Origin: Betaproteobacteria bacterium
Lineage (GTDB): Bacteria; Pseudomonadota; Gammaproteobacteria; Burkholderiales; Burkholderiaceae_A
DNA length: 64,000 nt
Assembly: GCA_016868305.1 (NCBI GenBank)
Contig: VGHK01000001.1
Location: 1 to 64,000 of the forward strand
Direction: 5' to 3'
Shown: one piece after another, positions 43,382-51,119 of the stretch
How positions within the stretch are numbered: the stretch's first letter is position 1
Layout of the letters: every line of letters begins with the position of its first letter
Made by a program: the position numbers and the translations under genes
The notes under the pieces: generated by a model
Told to the model about the DNA's origin: nothing
Databases searched by the model: none
What the model saw: the letters and a program-made list of their open reading frames with translations, nothing else

Positions 43382-44138
43382 GATAATGTATTCGCAGACA
43401 TGGCTCCGTGCCGGGCTGGGGGTAGTGTTATCGGTATCGCTGCTTGGCTCCGCGGCGGCCGCAGGCAAGTTTGAGGGGGTCGGTCGGGCGGCAACCCCCG
43501 CCGAGGTAAAAGCCTGGGACATCGATGTCCGTCCCGACTTTAAGGGTCTGCCCCCGGGTTCGGGCTCGGTAGCCAAAGGGCAGGATGTCTGGGAGGCGCA
43601 GTGCGCCTCCTGCCATGGTGTCTTTGGGGAGAGCACCGATGTCTTCACCCCCATTGCCGGGGGCACAACCAAAGAAGATATCAAGACCGGCCGTGTGGCA
43701 AATCTGGCCCGCGAAGACTTTCCCCAGCGCACCACACTCATGAGGGTGGCCACGGTCTCCACACTCTGGGATTACATCAACCGGGCCATGCCTTGGACAA
43801 CGCCGAAAACGCTTTCGGTCGACGAGGTCTATGCCGTTGTGGCATTCATGTTGAATCTGGGTGAGATTGTTCCCGAAGACTTTGTGCTGTCTGACAAAAA
43901 CATTGCGGAGGTGCAAAAGAAGATGCCCAACCGCAATGGCATGACGACAGACCATGGGCTATGGGACCTTAAGGGAAAGCCTGATGTAAAGAATGTTGCC
44001 TGCATGAAAGACTGTAAAAAAGAAGTTCGTGTGACGTCGTTTCTGCCGGGGTCTGCGGTCGACAGTCATGGCAACCTGATCGAGCAGAACCGCCCGATCG
44101 GCCCCACACGTGGTCTTGATACCAGCAAGCCTCGTTAG
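43365..44138 (+). CDS. soxD: SoxD, cytochrome c subunit of sulfane dehydrogenase
   Basis: A 257-residue periplasmic c-type cytochrome. A signal peptide ends near AAAAGKF. One heme site, CASCH, is at residues 80-84. GGGAGG precedes the ATG at 43365. The diheme SoxD of Paracoccus is longer; here the C-terminal region contains only CMKDCKK, not a second CxxCH, so this is a monoheme form. It passes electrons from SoxC to a cytochrome c pool. Confidence 0.9.
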   Translation: MSRLAKIMYSQTWLRAGLGVVLSVSLLGSAAAAGKFEGVGRAATPAEVKAWDIDVRPDFKGLPPGSGSVAKGQDVWEAQCASCHGVFGESTDVFTPIAGGTTKEDIKTGRVANLAREDFPQRTTLMRVATVSTLWDYINRAMPWTTPKTLSVDEVYAVVAFMLNLGEIVPEDFVLSDKNIAEVQKKMPNRNGMTTDHGLWDLKGKPDVKNVACMKDCKKEVRVTSFLPGSAVDSHGNLIEQNRPIGPTRGLDTSKPR

Positions 44139-44167
44139 TTTTTTATATTTTTGAAAGGAGTAACTCC

Positions 44168-44635
44168 ATGAGTATGAATCGACGTGATGTACTAAAGGTA
44201 AGCGGCGGTGCTGCGGTCTATTCCGCGCTGGCCTCCATGGGTTTCTTTGCGGCGAATCCCGCCATGGCCGCCTGGAAAAAAGAATGGTTTGAAGCCAAGA
44301 GCATTGCCGACACGCTCAAGGCCATGGGGGTTGCATCCCCTGCAGAGAGCGCAGAGCTGGCGATCACCTCGCCAGATATCGCTGAAAACGGTGCGGTCGT
44401 GCCGGTTGGGGTCGCTAGCAAGCTTCCCAAGACCGAGATGATTGCTGTCATGGTCGAGAAAAATCCCAACATGATGGCTGGCATCTATGAGTTCACCCCT
44501 GCCGCCGATCCCGATGTCTCGATGCGGGTAAAAATGGGCCAGAGCTCCGATGTCTTTGCCGTGGTCAAGGCCGATGGCAAGTTCTACATGACCAAGAAAG
44601 AAATCAAGGTAACCCTTGGTGGTTGCGGCGGCTAA
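44168..44635 (+). CDS. soxY: SoxY, sulfur-carrier subunit
   Basis: A 155-residue protein with a Tat signal (NRRDVLK, cleavage near PAMAA) and the diagnostic C-terminal swinging arm GGCGG, whose cysteine carries the substrate during thiosulfate oxidation. AAAGGAG precedes the ATG. SoxZ is encoded next. Confidence 0.96.
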   Translation: MSMNRRDVLKVSGGAAVYSALASMGFFAANPAMAAWKKEWFEAKSIADTLKAMGVASPAESAELAITSPDIAENGAVVPVGVASKLPKTEMIAVMVEKNPNMMAGIYEFTPAADPDVSMRVKMGQSSDVFAVVKADGKFYMTKKEIKVTLGGCGG

Positions 44636-44685
44636 TGCCCCGCATGCCTTCAGAGTGATTTCGAGACAACGAAAGGAAATTTACG

Positions 44686-44997
44686 ATGACAAGTCCAATG
44701 CGTATTCGTGCCCGTATGGCGGGCGATGTTGCTGATGTGCGGGTTCTTATGGCCCACGAAATGGAAACCGGAACCCGTAAAGGGTCTGATGGAAAGATTG
44801 TGCCTGCCTGGTTTATCCAAGAGGTGGTTGGCAGCCATAACGGCAAACCAGTAATGACGGCCCAGTGGGGTCCCGCCATTTCCAAAAACCCCTACCTGCA
44901 GTTCAAGATCAAGGGGGCAAAGGCGGGCGATAAGGTAACGGTGACCTGGAAAGACAATAAGGGTGAAAGCCGTACCGATGAAGCTGCTATTGCGTAA
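44686..44997 (+). CDS. soxZ: SoxZ, partner of the sulfur carrier
   Basis: A 103-residue beta-sandwich protein that forms the SoxYZ heterodimer. Family segments are VRVLMAHEMETGTRKGSDGK and KNPYLQFKIKGAKAGD. It has no signal of its own and is exported bound to SoxY through the Tat system. AAAGGAA precedes the ATG. A strong hairpin follows the gene. Confidence 0.96.
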   Translation: MTSPMRIRARMAGDVADVRVLMAHEMETGTRKGSDGKIVPAWFIQEVVGSHNGKPVMTAQWGPAISKNPYLQFKIKGAKAGDKVTVTWKDNKGESRTDEAAIA

Positions 44998-45016
44998 CCG
45001 GCTTTTGCGATAAGGC

Positions 45017-45048
45017 CCACCCCTCCTTGCCCTTGCAAGGAGGGGTGG
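45017..45048 (+). promoter_or_regulatory. Intercistronic hairpin soxZ-soxA
   Basis: CCACCCCTCCTTGC (45017-45030) pairs perfectly with GCAAGGAGGGGTGG (45035-45048) around CCTT. There is no T run, so full termination is unlikely; 3' end protection or partial attenuation between soxCDYZ and soxAXB is more probable. Confidence 0.65.
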
Positions 45049-45117
45049 TGCTGTAGAGAAGATTGTCCTGCGTGTGGTTGTTGCGTGGGTGAGCATCGAA
45101 ACGACGGGAGACACATA

Positions 45118-45930
45118 ATGATCAAGAAATCGTGGGCAACATGGGTAGTGGGGCTTGGACTCGGCGCCCTGGCCTCAACGGGTGCCATGGCACTCGAGCA
45201 AAAGTCAGAGACCGAAAAGGGCATTGACCGGTACCGCGAGCTTCTGCAAGACGGCAATCCTGCAGAACTCTGGGAGATGCAGGGCGAAGAGCTCTGGAAG
45301 AAAAAAGCGGGCCCCAAGAATGTATCGCTTGAGCAGTGCGACCTGGGTCTTGGGCCTGGTGTTATCAAAGGCGCTTATGTCAGCCTTCCGCGCTATTTCG
45401 CCGATGCCGGTCGGGTCATGGACCTTGAGGTGCGGCTTGCCTGGTGTATGGAGAAGCTTCAGGGTATTACGCCAAAGGTGGCCCAGTATGACCGTGGTGA
45501 CCATAAAAACATTGTTGCACTGGTCACTTACATTGCTACCGCCTCTAAAGGATTGCCGGTGAATGTGCCCCAGAGTCATCCTGAAGAAAAGAAGATGTAT
45601 CAACTGGGAAAGCGGGCGTTTTTCCATCGCACAGGGCCATACGACTTCTCCTGTGCCACCTGCCATTCTGCAGAGAATGTGCGCATTCGGCTGCAGGGAC
45701 TGCCAGACCTCACCAAGAACCAGCCCGCCGGGCAGGCCTTTACCTCCTGGCCCGCCTATCGTGTAAGCAACTCGCAGTTGTGGCCCATGCAGAAGCGTCT
45801 TGAAGACTGCTTTCGGCAGATGCGCTATCCCGAGCTGCAGTTTGGCTCTGATGCCTCAGTGGCCTTGTCGGTCTATATGGGTGTAAACGGCAAGGGCGTG
45901 CCTTCTCTGGCGCCCACGATTAAGCGCTAA
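45118..45930 (+). CDS. soxA: SoxA, cytochrome c of thiosulfate attachment
   Basis: A 270-residue periplasmic cytochrome with a signal peptide ending near GAMALEQ. A single heme motif CATCH is in the middle (FSCATCHSAENV). The segments YVSLPRYFADAGRVMDLEVRLAWC and DCFRQMRYPELQ are typical of SoxA, the latter containing the probable active-site cysteine. SoxAX joins thiosulfate to the SoxY cysteine. GGGAG precedes the ATG at 45118. Confidence 0.94.
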   Translation: MIKKSWATWVVGLGLGALASTGAMALEQKSETEKGIDRYRELLQDGNPAELWEMQGEELWKKKAGPKNVSLEQCDLGLGPGVIKGAYVSLPRYFADAGRVMDLEVRLAWCMEKLQGITPKVAQYDRGDHKNIVALVTYIATASKGLPVNVPQSHPEEKKMYQLGKRAFFHRTGPYDFSCATCHSAENVRIRLQGLPDLTKNQPAGQAFTSWPAYRVSNSQLWPMQKRLEDCFRQMRYPELQFGSDASVALSVYMGVNGKGVPSLAPTIKR

Positions 45931-45948
45931 CCGCAAAGGACAATAATC

Positions 45949-46587
45949 ATGATGAGAAATCAATTTTTCCTGGCGCTGGGCGGCGCTTCGGCGGTTGCCC
46001 TGGTTGCAGCGGGCTGTGTCGCTATACCTAGTAGTGCCGAGCTCGACAAGGTTGCGGCTGACATGATGGTGGCGTCTTTTAAGGCCAAGGGCCAGGCGGG
46101 CATGGACCGTATGGGGCAAGACGCGGTCAACGCTGCCTGTAGCGCGGCCGATGTTGCCGGCAAAGACCTTGACTCTGAGCTCAGAAAAAAGGTAGAGGCC
46201 CAGAACATGGCCATGATCAAGTGGCCAGCCGATGGTAAGTATTTTGGCGACTGGAAGCGCGGAGAGTCGATAGCCCAGAGTGGCCGTGGCATGACCTACA
46301 GCGATCAGGCAGGCGCGAGCAACGGGGGCAACTGCTACAACTGTCACCAGATCTCTAAAGAGGAGCTGTCTTATGGCACGCTTGGCCCCAGCCTTTATAA
46401 CTACGGCAAGCTGCGTGGCAACTCAGAGGCAGTGTTGAAGTACACCTGGGGCAAGCTCTATAACGCCAAGGCCTATAACGCCTGTACCAATATGCCCCGG
46501 TTTGGTCCCACTAATGTCCTTACTGAGGCTCAGATGAAGGACCTCATGGCCTTACTGCTCGATCCCAACTCCCCTATTAATAAATAA
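45949..46587 (+). CDS. soxX: SoxX, cytochrome c partner of SoxA
   Basis: A 212-residue cytochrome with one heme motif, CYNCH (129-133), and a C-terminal methionine region (NMPRFG) fitting the sixth ligand. It is longer than the roughly 130-150 residues of many SoxX proteins because of an added N-terminal helical region. The signal ends in LVAAGC (C23), a lipobox, so this SoxX may be a lipoprotein. It lies 18 bases after soxA. Confidence 0.92.
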   Translation: MMRNQFFLALGGASAVALVAAGCVAIPSSAELDKVAADMMVASFKAKGQAGMDRMGQDAVNAACSAADVAGKDLDSELRKKVEAQNMAMIKWPADGKYFGDWKRGESIAQSGRGMTYSDQAGASNGGNCYNCHQISKEELSYGTLGPSLYNYGKLRGNSEAVLKYTWGKLYNAKAYNACTNMPRFGPTNVLTEAQMKDLMALLLDPNSPINK

Positions 46588-46631
46588 CAAGGGGCGTTTC
46601 GGCAGTACAAGGGTTTGTGAAGGTGGAAGAG

Positions 46632-46661
46632 GCGCTCTTGGTGGCTAGGCACCAAGAGCGC
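46632..46661 (+). promoter_or_regulatory. Intercistronic hairpin soxX-soxB
   Basis: GCGCTCTTGGTG pairs perfectly with CACCAAGAGCGC around GCTAGG, and TATTTACTT follows. The T content is too low for a confident terminator. It may end part of the transcripts before soxB or protect the soxAX mRNA. Confidence 0.6.
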
Positions 46662-46727
46662 TATTTACTTCAGGCCAGCGCAGCTCATCCTGGTCTGAGA
46701 TCTGCAACATTTGTTTAGGGTAACCAA

Positions 46728-48449
46728 ATGAGTCTGAATCGACGCGAGTTTCTCGGGGTAATGGCGGCTGCCTCTGCCAGTGGTATGTTTACTACTTGGC
46801 AGGATGCCAACGCGCAGGCAAAAAAAGGCGCAGACCTGTATGCCATCCCCAAGTTTGGCAACGTTAGCTTTCTGCACTTTACCGACTGCCATGCCCAGTT
46901 GCTGCCGGTGTATTTTCGTGAGCCTAATGTCAATCTGGGCCTGGGCGAGATGCTGGGTCGGCCGCCGCATTTTGTGGGCCAGTCGCTGCTGAAGCATTTT
47001 GGTATTGCCGCCAACACGGCTCTGTCGCATGCCTTTACCTATCTCGACTTTGAGAAGGCCGCGCGCACCTATGGCAAGGTGGGCGGTTTTGCGCATATGG
47101 CAAGCCTGGTAAAAATGATGAAGGCTTCGCGCCCCTACGCCTTTCTGCTCGATGGCGGCGATACCTGGCAGGGCTCTGCCACCGCGCTGTGGACTAAGGG
47201 TCAGGACATGGTCGATGCCACCAAGCTCTTGGGTGTCGACATGATGAGTCCGCACTGGGAGTTCACCTACGGGGCCGACCGGGTCATGGAGATTGTTGAG
47301 AAGGAACTCGCCGGAAAGATTGAGTTTCTTGCCCAGAATGTGAAGACCAATGACTTTGGTGATCCCGTATTCAAGCCCTATGTGATTCGTCAGCAAAATG
47401 GTATTCCTGTGGCTGTCATTGGCCAGGCGTTTCCGTACACGCCCATTGCCAACCCACGGCACTTTGTTCCCGACTGGACCTTTGGTATTCAAGACGACAA
47501 TATGCAAAAGATGGTCGATGAGTGCCGTGCCAAGGGCGCTCAGGTGGTGGTGGTGATATCCCACAACGGTATGGACGTTGACCTGAAGATGGCCTCGCGT
47601 GTGCGGGGCATTGATGCCATTTTGGGGGGCCACACCCACGATGGCGTTCCCCAGCCTGTTAAGGTGAAGAATGCCGGGGGGGTTACGCTTGTTACCAATG
47701 CCGGGTCGAACACCAAGTTTCTCGGGGTACTCGATTTTGAGGTGAAGAGCGGCAAGGTAGCTGACTTCCGCTATAAGCTTCTACCGGTCTTTGCCAATAT
47801 GCTGCCGGTCGACAAAGAAATGCAGGCCTTTATCGACAAGGTACGCGCACCCTATAAGGCAAAGCTCGAAGAGGTCTTGGCTGTGACCGAGGGCACGCTC
47901 TATCGGCGCGGCAACTTCAACGGCAGCTTTGACCAGCTTCTGGTCGATGCCATGATCGATGTGAAGGGGGCGGACATTGCCTTCTCGCCTGGTTTTCGCT
48001 GGGGAACTTCGTTATTGCCAGGTCAGAGCATTACGCGTGAGCATGTCATGGACCAGACCGCAACCACCTATTCGTTTAGCACACTCACCGAGATGTCTGG
48101 CGAGATGATTAAAACTATTTTGGAAGACGTCTGTGACAACCTGTTTAACCCCGATCCCTATTACCAGCAGGGTGGTGACATGGTACGTGTGGGCGGGCTC
48201 GAATATGCCTGTGCGCCACTGGAAAAAATGGGCAACCGCATTCAAGAAATGCGGCTCAAAGGCAAGCCAATTGAGGCCAACAAGAACTACAAGGTGGCTG
48301 GCTGGGCACCGGTGGCCGAAGGCGCCTCGGGCGAGCCGATCTGGAATGTGGTTGAGACCTGGTTGAAAGACAAAAAGACCGTACCTGCGCTCAAAATTAA
48401 TACGCCGCGGCTCATCGGCATGAAGGGTAATCCCGGCATTTCTTTGTAA
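46728..48449 (+). CDS. soxB: SoxB, thiosulfohydrolase
   Basis: A 573-residue periplasmic di-manganese enzyme that hydrolyses the sulfate group from SoxY-bound thiosulfonate. A Tat signal (NRREFLG) is followed by metal-site motifs LHFTDCHAQL, LLDGGDTWQGSA, SHNGMDVD and GGHTHDGVP. The 5'-nucleotidase-like C-terminal domain is complete. It is the marker gene of the Sox pathway and shows no damage. Confidence 0.97.
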   Translation: MSLNRREFLGVMAAASASGMFTTWQDANAQAKKGADLYAIPKFGNVSFLHFTDCHAQLLPVYFREPNVNLGLGEMLGRPPHFVGQSLLKHFGIAANTALSHAFTYLDFEKAARTYGKVGGFAHMASLVKMMKASRPYAFLLDGGDTWQGSATALWTKGQDMVDATKLLGVDMMSPHWEFTYGADRVMEIVEKELAGKIEFLAQNVKTNDFGDPVFKPYVIRQQNGIPVAVIGQAFPYTPIANPRHFVPDWTFGIQDDNMQKMVDECRAKGAQVVVVISHNGMDVDLKMASRVRGIDAILGGHTHDGVPQPVKVKNAGGVTLVTNAGSNTKFLGVLDFEVKSGKVADFRYKLLPVFANMLPVDKEMQAFIDKVRAPYKAKLEEVLAVTEGTLYRRGNFNGSFDQLLVDAMIDVKGADIAFSPGFRWGTSLLPGQSITREHVMDQTATTYSFSTLTEMSGEMIKTILEDVCDNLFNPDPYYQQGGDMVRVGGLEYACAPLEKMGNRIQEMRLKGKPIEANKNYKVAGWAPVAEGASGEPIWNVVETWLKDKKTVPALKINTPRLIGMKGNPGISL

Positions 48450-48491
48450 CGGTGTTACCGTAGCCTGATGTGTGAACAGGAGGTACAAGCC

Positions 48492-48878
48492 ATGGGCATG
48501 GGACGTTGGTGGGTGTGCAGTGGCTCCGGTAAAAGAGACTTTGGTAGCACCTTGTTTTCGGGGGCCTGCTTGTCGGCGGCCTTTCTCCTTATGGGCTTGA
48601 TGGCAGAGCCTGCCCAAGCTGCTCCATTTGCCAAGGGAACTCTGGCGACGGGCAAGGCGCTCCATGACAAGAGCTGTGCGTCTTGCCATAACTCGATGAT
48701 GCCCGATGGCAAGGGTTCTGAGATTTATTCAGAAGACTTTCGTAAGATGCAAAACCTCGCCCAGGTTAAAACCATGATCGAGGTCTGCGCAAGCCGTAGT
48801 CGTGCGGGATGGTTCGAAGAAGAAATCGAGCATGCTGGGCGGTATCTCAACGACACCTACTACAAGTACACCAAGTAA
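48492..48878 (+). CDS. Small periplasmic cytochrome c of the sox cluster
   Basis: A 128-residue protein with a signal peptide ending near AQAAPF and one heme motif, CASCHNSMM. AGGAGG lies eight bases before the ATG at 48492. It follows soxB by 42 bases. It is probably an electron acceptor for SoxAX or SoxCD, but small cytochromes of this sort are too variable for a firm name. Confidence 0.82.
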   Translation: MGMGRWWVCSGSGKRDFGSTLFSGACLSAAFLLMGLMAEPAQAAPFAKGTLATGKALHDKSCASCHNSMMPDGKGSEIYSEDFRKMQNLAQVKTMIEVCASRSRAGWFEEEIEHAGRYLNDTYYKYTK

Positions 48879-48941
48879 GCTCGGATTAGACAAACCAACC
48901 TCGGGCGGCTTCTCTGCTTCTGGGCCCCCTAGCGTGGGCCC

Positions 48942-49682
48942 CTATTTCTTTGCTAAGACAATCGAGCCTTTAAACCGTCCGGCAAAAATAAGGTTCATCT
49001 GCGCGCCGCTTGCTGACTCGATAACGATTACCCCGGGTTGCGGCAAGGGATCTGTCTCTTTGATCTGCAGCAGCCCTTCGGTCCAGTGGACGCGCAGATG
49101 CGCGGTCATGGGCAGGTAGCCATCGAGGTACCGCCGCATCAGCGGACCGGCCTGCAGTCGCCAGGATTTCTCGTCGATTGCATCTAAGGCCTGGGAGTCG
49201 AGGTCGATACAAATTGATGCCCCGCGCTGCACCTGGGTGAGCACCACCAGATGCCGATCGATCTCAACCTTTTCAATGCCCTCTGCCTTAACAACCTTCA
49301 CGGAACGCAGACGGTCTTTGTTAAAGGCGATGACAACCTTGCGGATAGGGTCGAGCTGGTAGTGGCAGGTTGAGAGCTGCACCATGCCCGTAGCGAGGCT
49401 TTCGGGGCTGATGCGGACATGCGACTCATAGCGGTAGGTGTGGGGCTCAGGGTGGCTGGCCAGATACCGCAGCTCGCCTTCCTTTGCGATATCGGAAAAC
49501 TCAAGGGCATAGGCGCTGCTCATTGCAATACCTGATAGCGGGCCTGGCAGAAGACTGGTTGCAGACCCGAGTATCAGTAAGGGCAATGGGAACAATAACG
49601 CCGCGAGGAGCAATCGTCTTAAGGAAGACAACAAGGTGAATTGGGCACATAGAGTGAAAGTGCAGGAGAAGAGCCTAGCCAT
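48942..49682 (-). CDS. Secreted protein of unknown function
   Basis: A 246-residue protein. The N-terminus is long and hydrophobic (LLLAALLFPLPLLILG) and is probably a signal peptide or anchor ending near SSAYALEF. The remainder is mixed alpha/beta with no motif I recognise. It resembles secreted proteins of the DUF3108-like type only in overall character. It is convergent with the sox genes and 18 bases downstream of tesA on the same strand. Confidence 0.6.
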   Translation of the reverse strand: MARLFSCTFTLCAQFTLLSSLRRLLLAALLFPLPLLILGSATSLLPGPLSGIAMSSAYALEFSDIAKEGELRYLASHPEPHTYRYESHVRISPESLATGMVQLSTCHYQLDPIRKVVIAFNKDRLRSVKVVKAEGIEKVEIDRHLVVLTQVQRGASICIDLDSQALDAIDEKSWRLQAGPLMRRYLDGYLPMTAHLRVHWTEGLLQIKETDPLPQPGVIVIESASGAQMNLIFAGRFKGSIVLAKK

Positions 49683-49700
49683 AGACAGATTCTTTCTGCG

Positions 49701-50375
49701 TTAAGAGCGCAACGGCAACAAGGGTCCGAGCACCTTCCAGACGTTTTCGAGCATGATGGGCTGCGCCTGGGCATTAGGGTGAATCTGGTCAGCCTGAAAG
49801 AACGACAGGTCTTCGGCAAAGCCATCGATCAGCAGAGGCACCAAGGGTATTTTTTCTTGTTGTTGCAGGCGTCGATAGACCTGGTCGAACCTCGCCGTGA
49901 AGGCTGCGCCAAAGTTGGGCGGCATGGTGATGCCCACCAGAACCACCTGCGCCCCGGCAGACCGGCTGAGCCGAATCATTTCGCGCAGGTTCTGCTCGGC
50001 CTGCTGCAGAGAAAGACCGCGTAGACCGTCATTGGCCCCGAGCTGCAGGACAACCCAGCGGGGACGGGTCTGCGTCAACACCCGCTCAAAGCGCTGCAGA
50101 CCGCCATGGGTGGTTTCTCCGGAGAGACTGCGGTTCTCAACCCGAATCGGGGAGCCCTGCTGGCTAAGCCGCTGCTGCAGTAACCAGGGCCAGCCTTGTT
50201 CGCGGCTCAGACCATAGGCCGCCGACAGGCTATCGCCATAGACCAGAATCGTTGGGGCGGCAGGCACCGCAGCCTGGGCAACGCCCTTAAGGGCTTTGGG
50301 GAATGGATAAGCGACAATAGCCGCAAGGCCCACAATGCCGCAGAAAAAAGAAACCCAACTCCGACCCAACCGCAT
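49701..50375 (-). CDS. tesA: GDSL-type esterase/thioesterase I
   Basis: A 224-residue SGNH hydrolase with the four blocks: VYGDSLSAAYGL (Ser), LSGETTHGG (Gly), LQLGANDGLRGL (Asn) and DQIHPNAQAQ (Asp/His). A signal peptide or anchor is at the N-terminus, as in E. coli TesA, a periplasmic thioesterase/lysophospholipase. Divergence from a YbbA-type ATPase gene matches the E. coli tesA-ybbA arrangement. Confidence 0.92.
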   Translation of the reverse strand: MRLGRSWVSFFCGIVGLAAIVAYPFPKALKGVAQAAVPAAPTILVYGDSLSAAYGLSREQGWPWLLQQRLSQQGSPIRVENRSLSGETTHGGLQRFERVLTQTRPRWVVLQLGANDGLRGLSLQQAEQNLREMIRLSRSAGAQVVLVGITMPPNFGAAFTARFDQVYRRLQQQEKIPLVPLLIDGFAEDLSFFQADQIHPNAQAQPIMLENVWKVLGPLLPLRS

Positions 50376-50393
50376 ACCAAGGAACCCTTTTTA

Positions 50394-51110
50394 GTGATTG
50401 AAATCCATGACCATGAATCTACAGCAGACGCACCCGTGGCGGCCAGCACGCCGGCAATCGAGGCGCGTGGCGTTACCAAGCAGGTGTCTGATGGCGACAC
50501 GCCGCTCACTATTCTGCACGAGGTAAGCCTTACCGTTGCGCCGGGTACTTCGCTGGCGATTCTAGGTCCATCAGGATGCGGAAAGTCTACTCTCCTAGGC
50601 CTGCTCGCAGGGCTGGATACCCCAAGTGCGGGCGAGGTGATCTGGCAGGGCGAGGTCATCTCTTCGCTCTCAGAAGAAGACCGCGCGGCAAGGCGCAATG
50701 GCAGACTGGGATTTGTCTTTCAGTCGTTTCAGTTGTTGCCGCAGCTCACGGCGCTCGAGAATGTCATGCTGCCTCTGGAGCTCTCGGGCCATTCCGATTC
50801 CATGCCATTGGCCAAAGATATGCTTGCCCAGGTGGGGCTCTCGTCCCGGCTTGGGCATTTTCCCAAGACCCTCTCGGGCGGTGAGCAGCAACGGGTGGCC
50901 CTTGCGCGCGCCTTTGTCTTAAACCCACCGCTGCTCTTTGCCGATGAGCCCACAGGCAGTCTCGACGCTGTGAGTGGTGATAGGGTGATGAACCTCTTTT
51001 TTGAACTCCAGGCGCGGCACCAGACAACGGTGATCGTGGTTACCCACGATGCGGCCTTGGCTCAACGCTGTGCCAGTCGGGTACAGATGCAGGCAGGCCG
51101 GATCGTATAA
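50394..51110 (+). CDS. ybbA: YbbA-type ABC transporter ATPase (LolD-like)
   Basis: A 238-residue ABC ATPase with Walker A GPSGCGKST, signature LSGGEQQR, Walker B LLFADEPTGSLD and the LolD/MacB-like H-loop. The start is GTG at 50394 with AAGGA upstream; the longer frame would run through the tesA promoter. In E. coli ybbA is followed by the permease ybbP; here purL follows ten bases later, so the usual permease partner is missing from this site. Confidence 0.88.
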   Translation: MIEIHDHESTADAPVAASTPAIEARGVTKQVSDGDTPLTILHEVSLTVAPGTSLAILGPSGCGKSTLLGLLAGLDTPSAGEVIWQGEVISSLSEEDRAARRNGRLGFVFQSFQLLPQLTALENVMLPLELSGHSDSMPLAKDMLAQVGLSSRLGHFPKTLSGGEQQRVALARAFVLNPPLLFADEPTGSLDAVSGDRVMNLFFELQARHQTTVIVVTHDAALAQRCASRVQMQAGRIV

Positions 51111-51119
51111 TCCGGGTCT

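Noticed and set aside
43980-44040. A second heme site in SoxD
   Set aside because: CMKDCKK lacks the histidine of CxxCH, so it is not a c-type heme motif.
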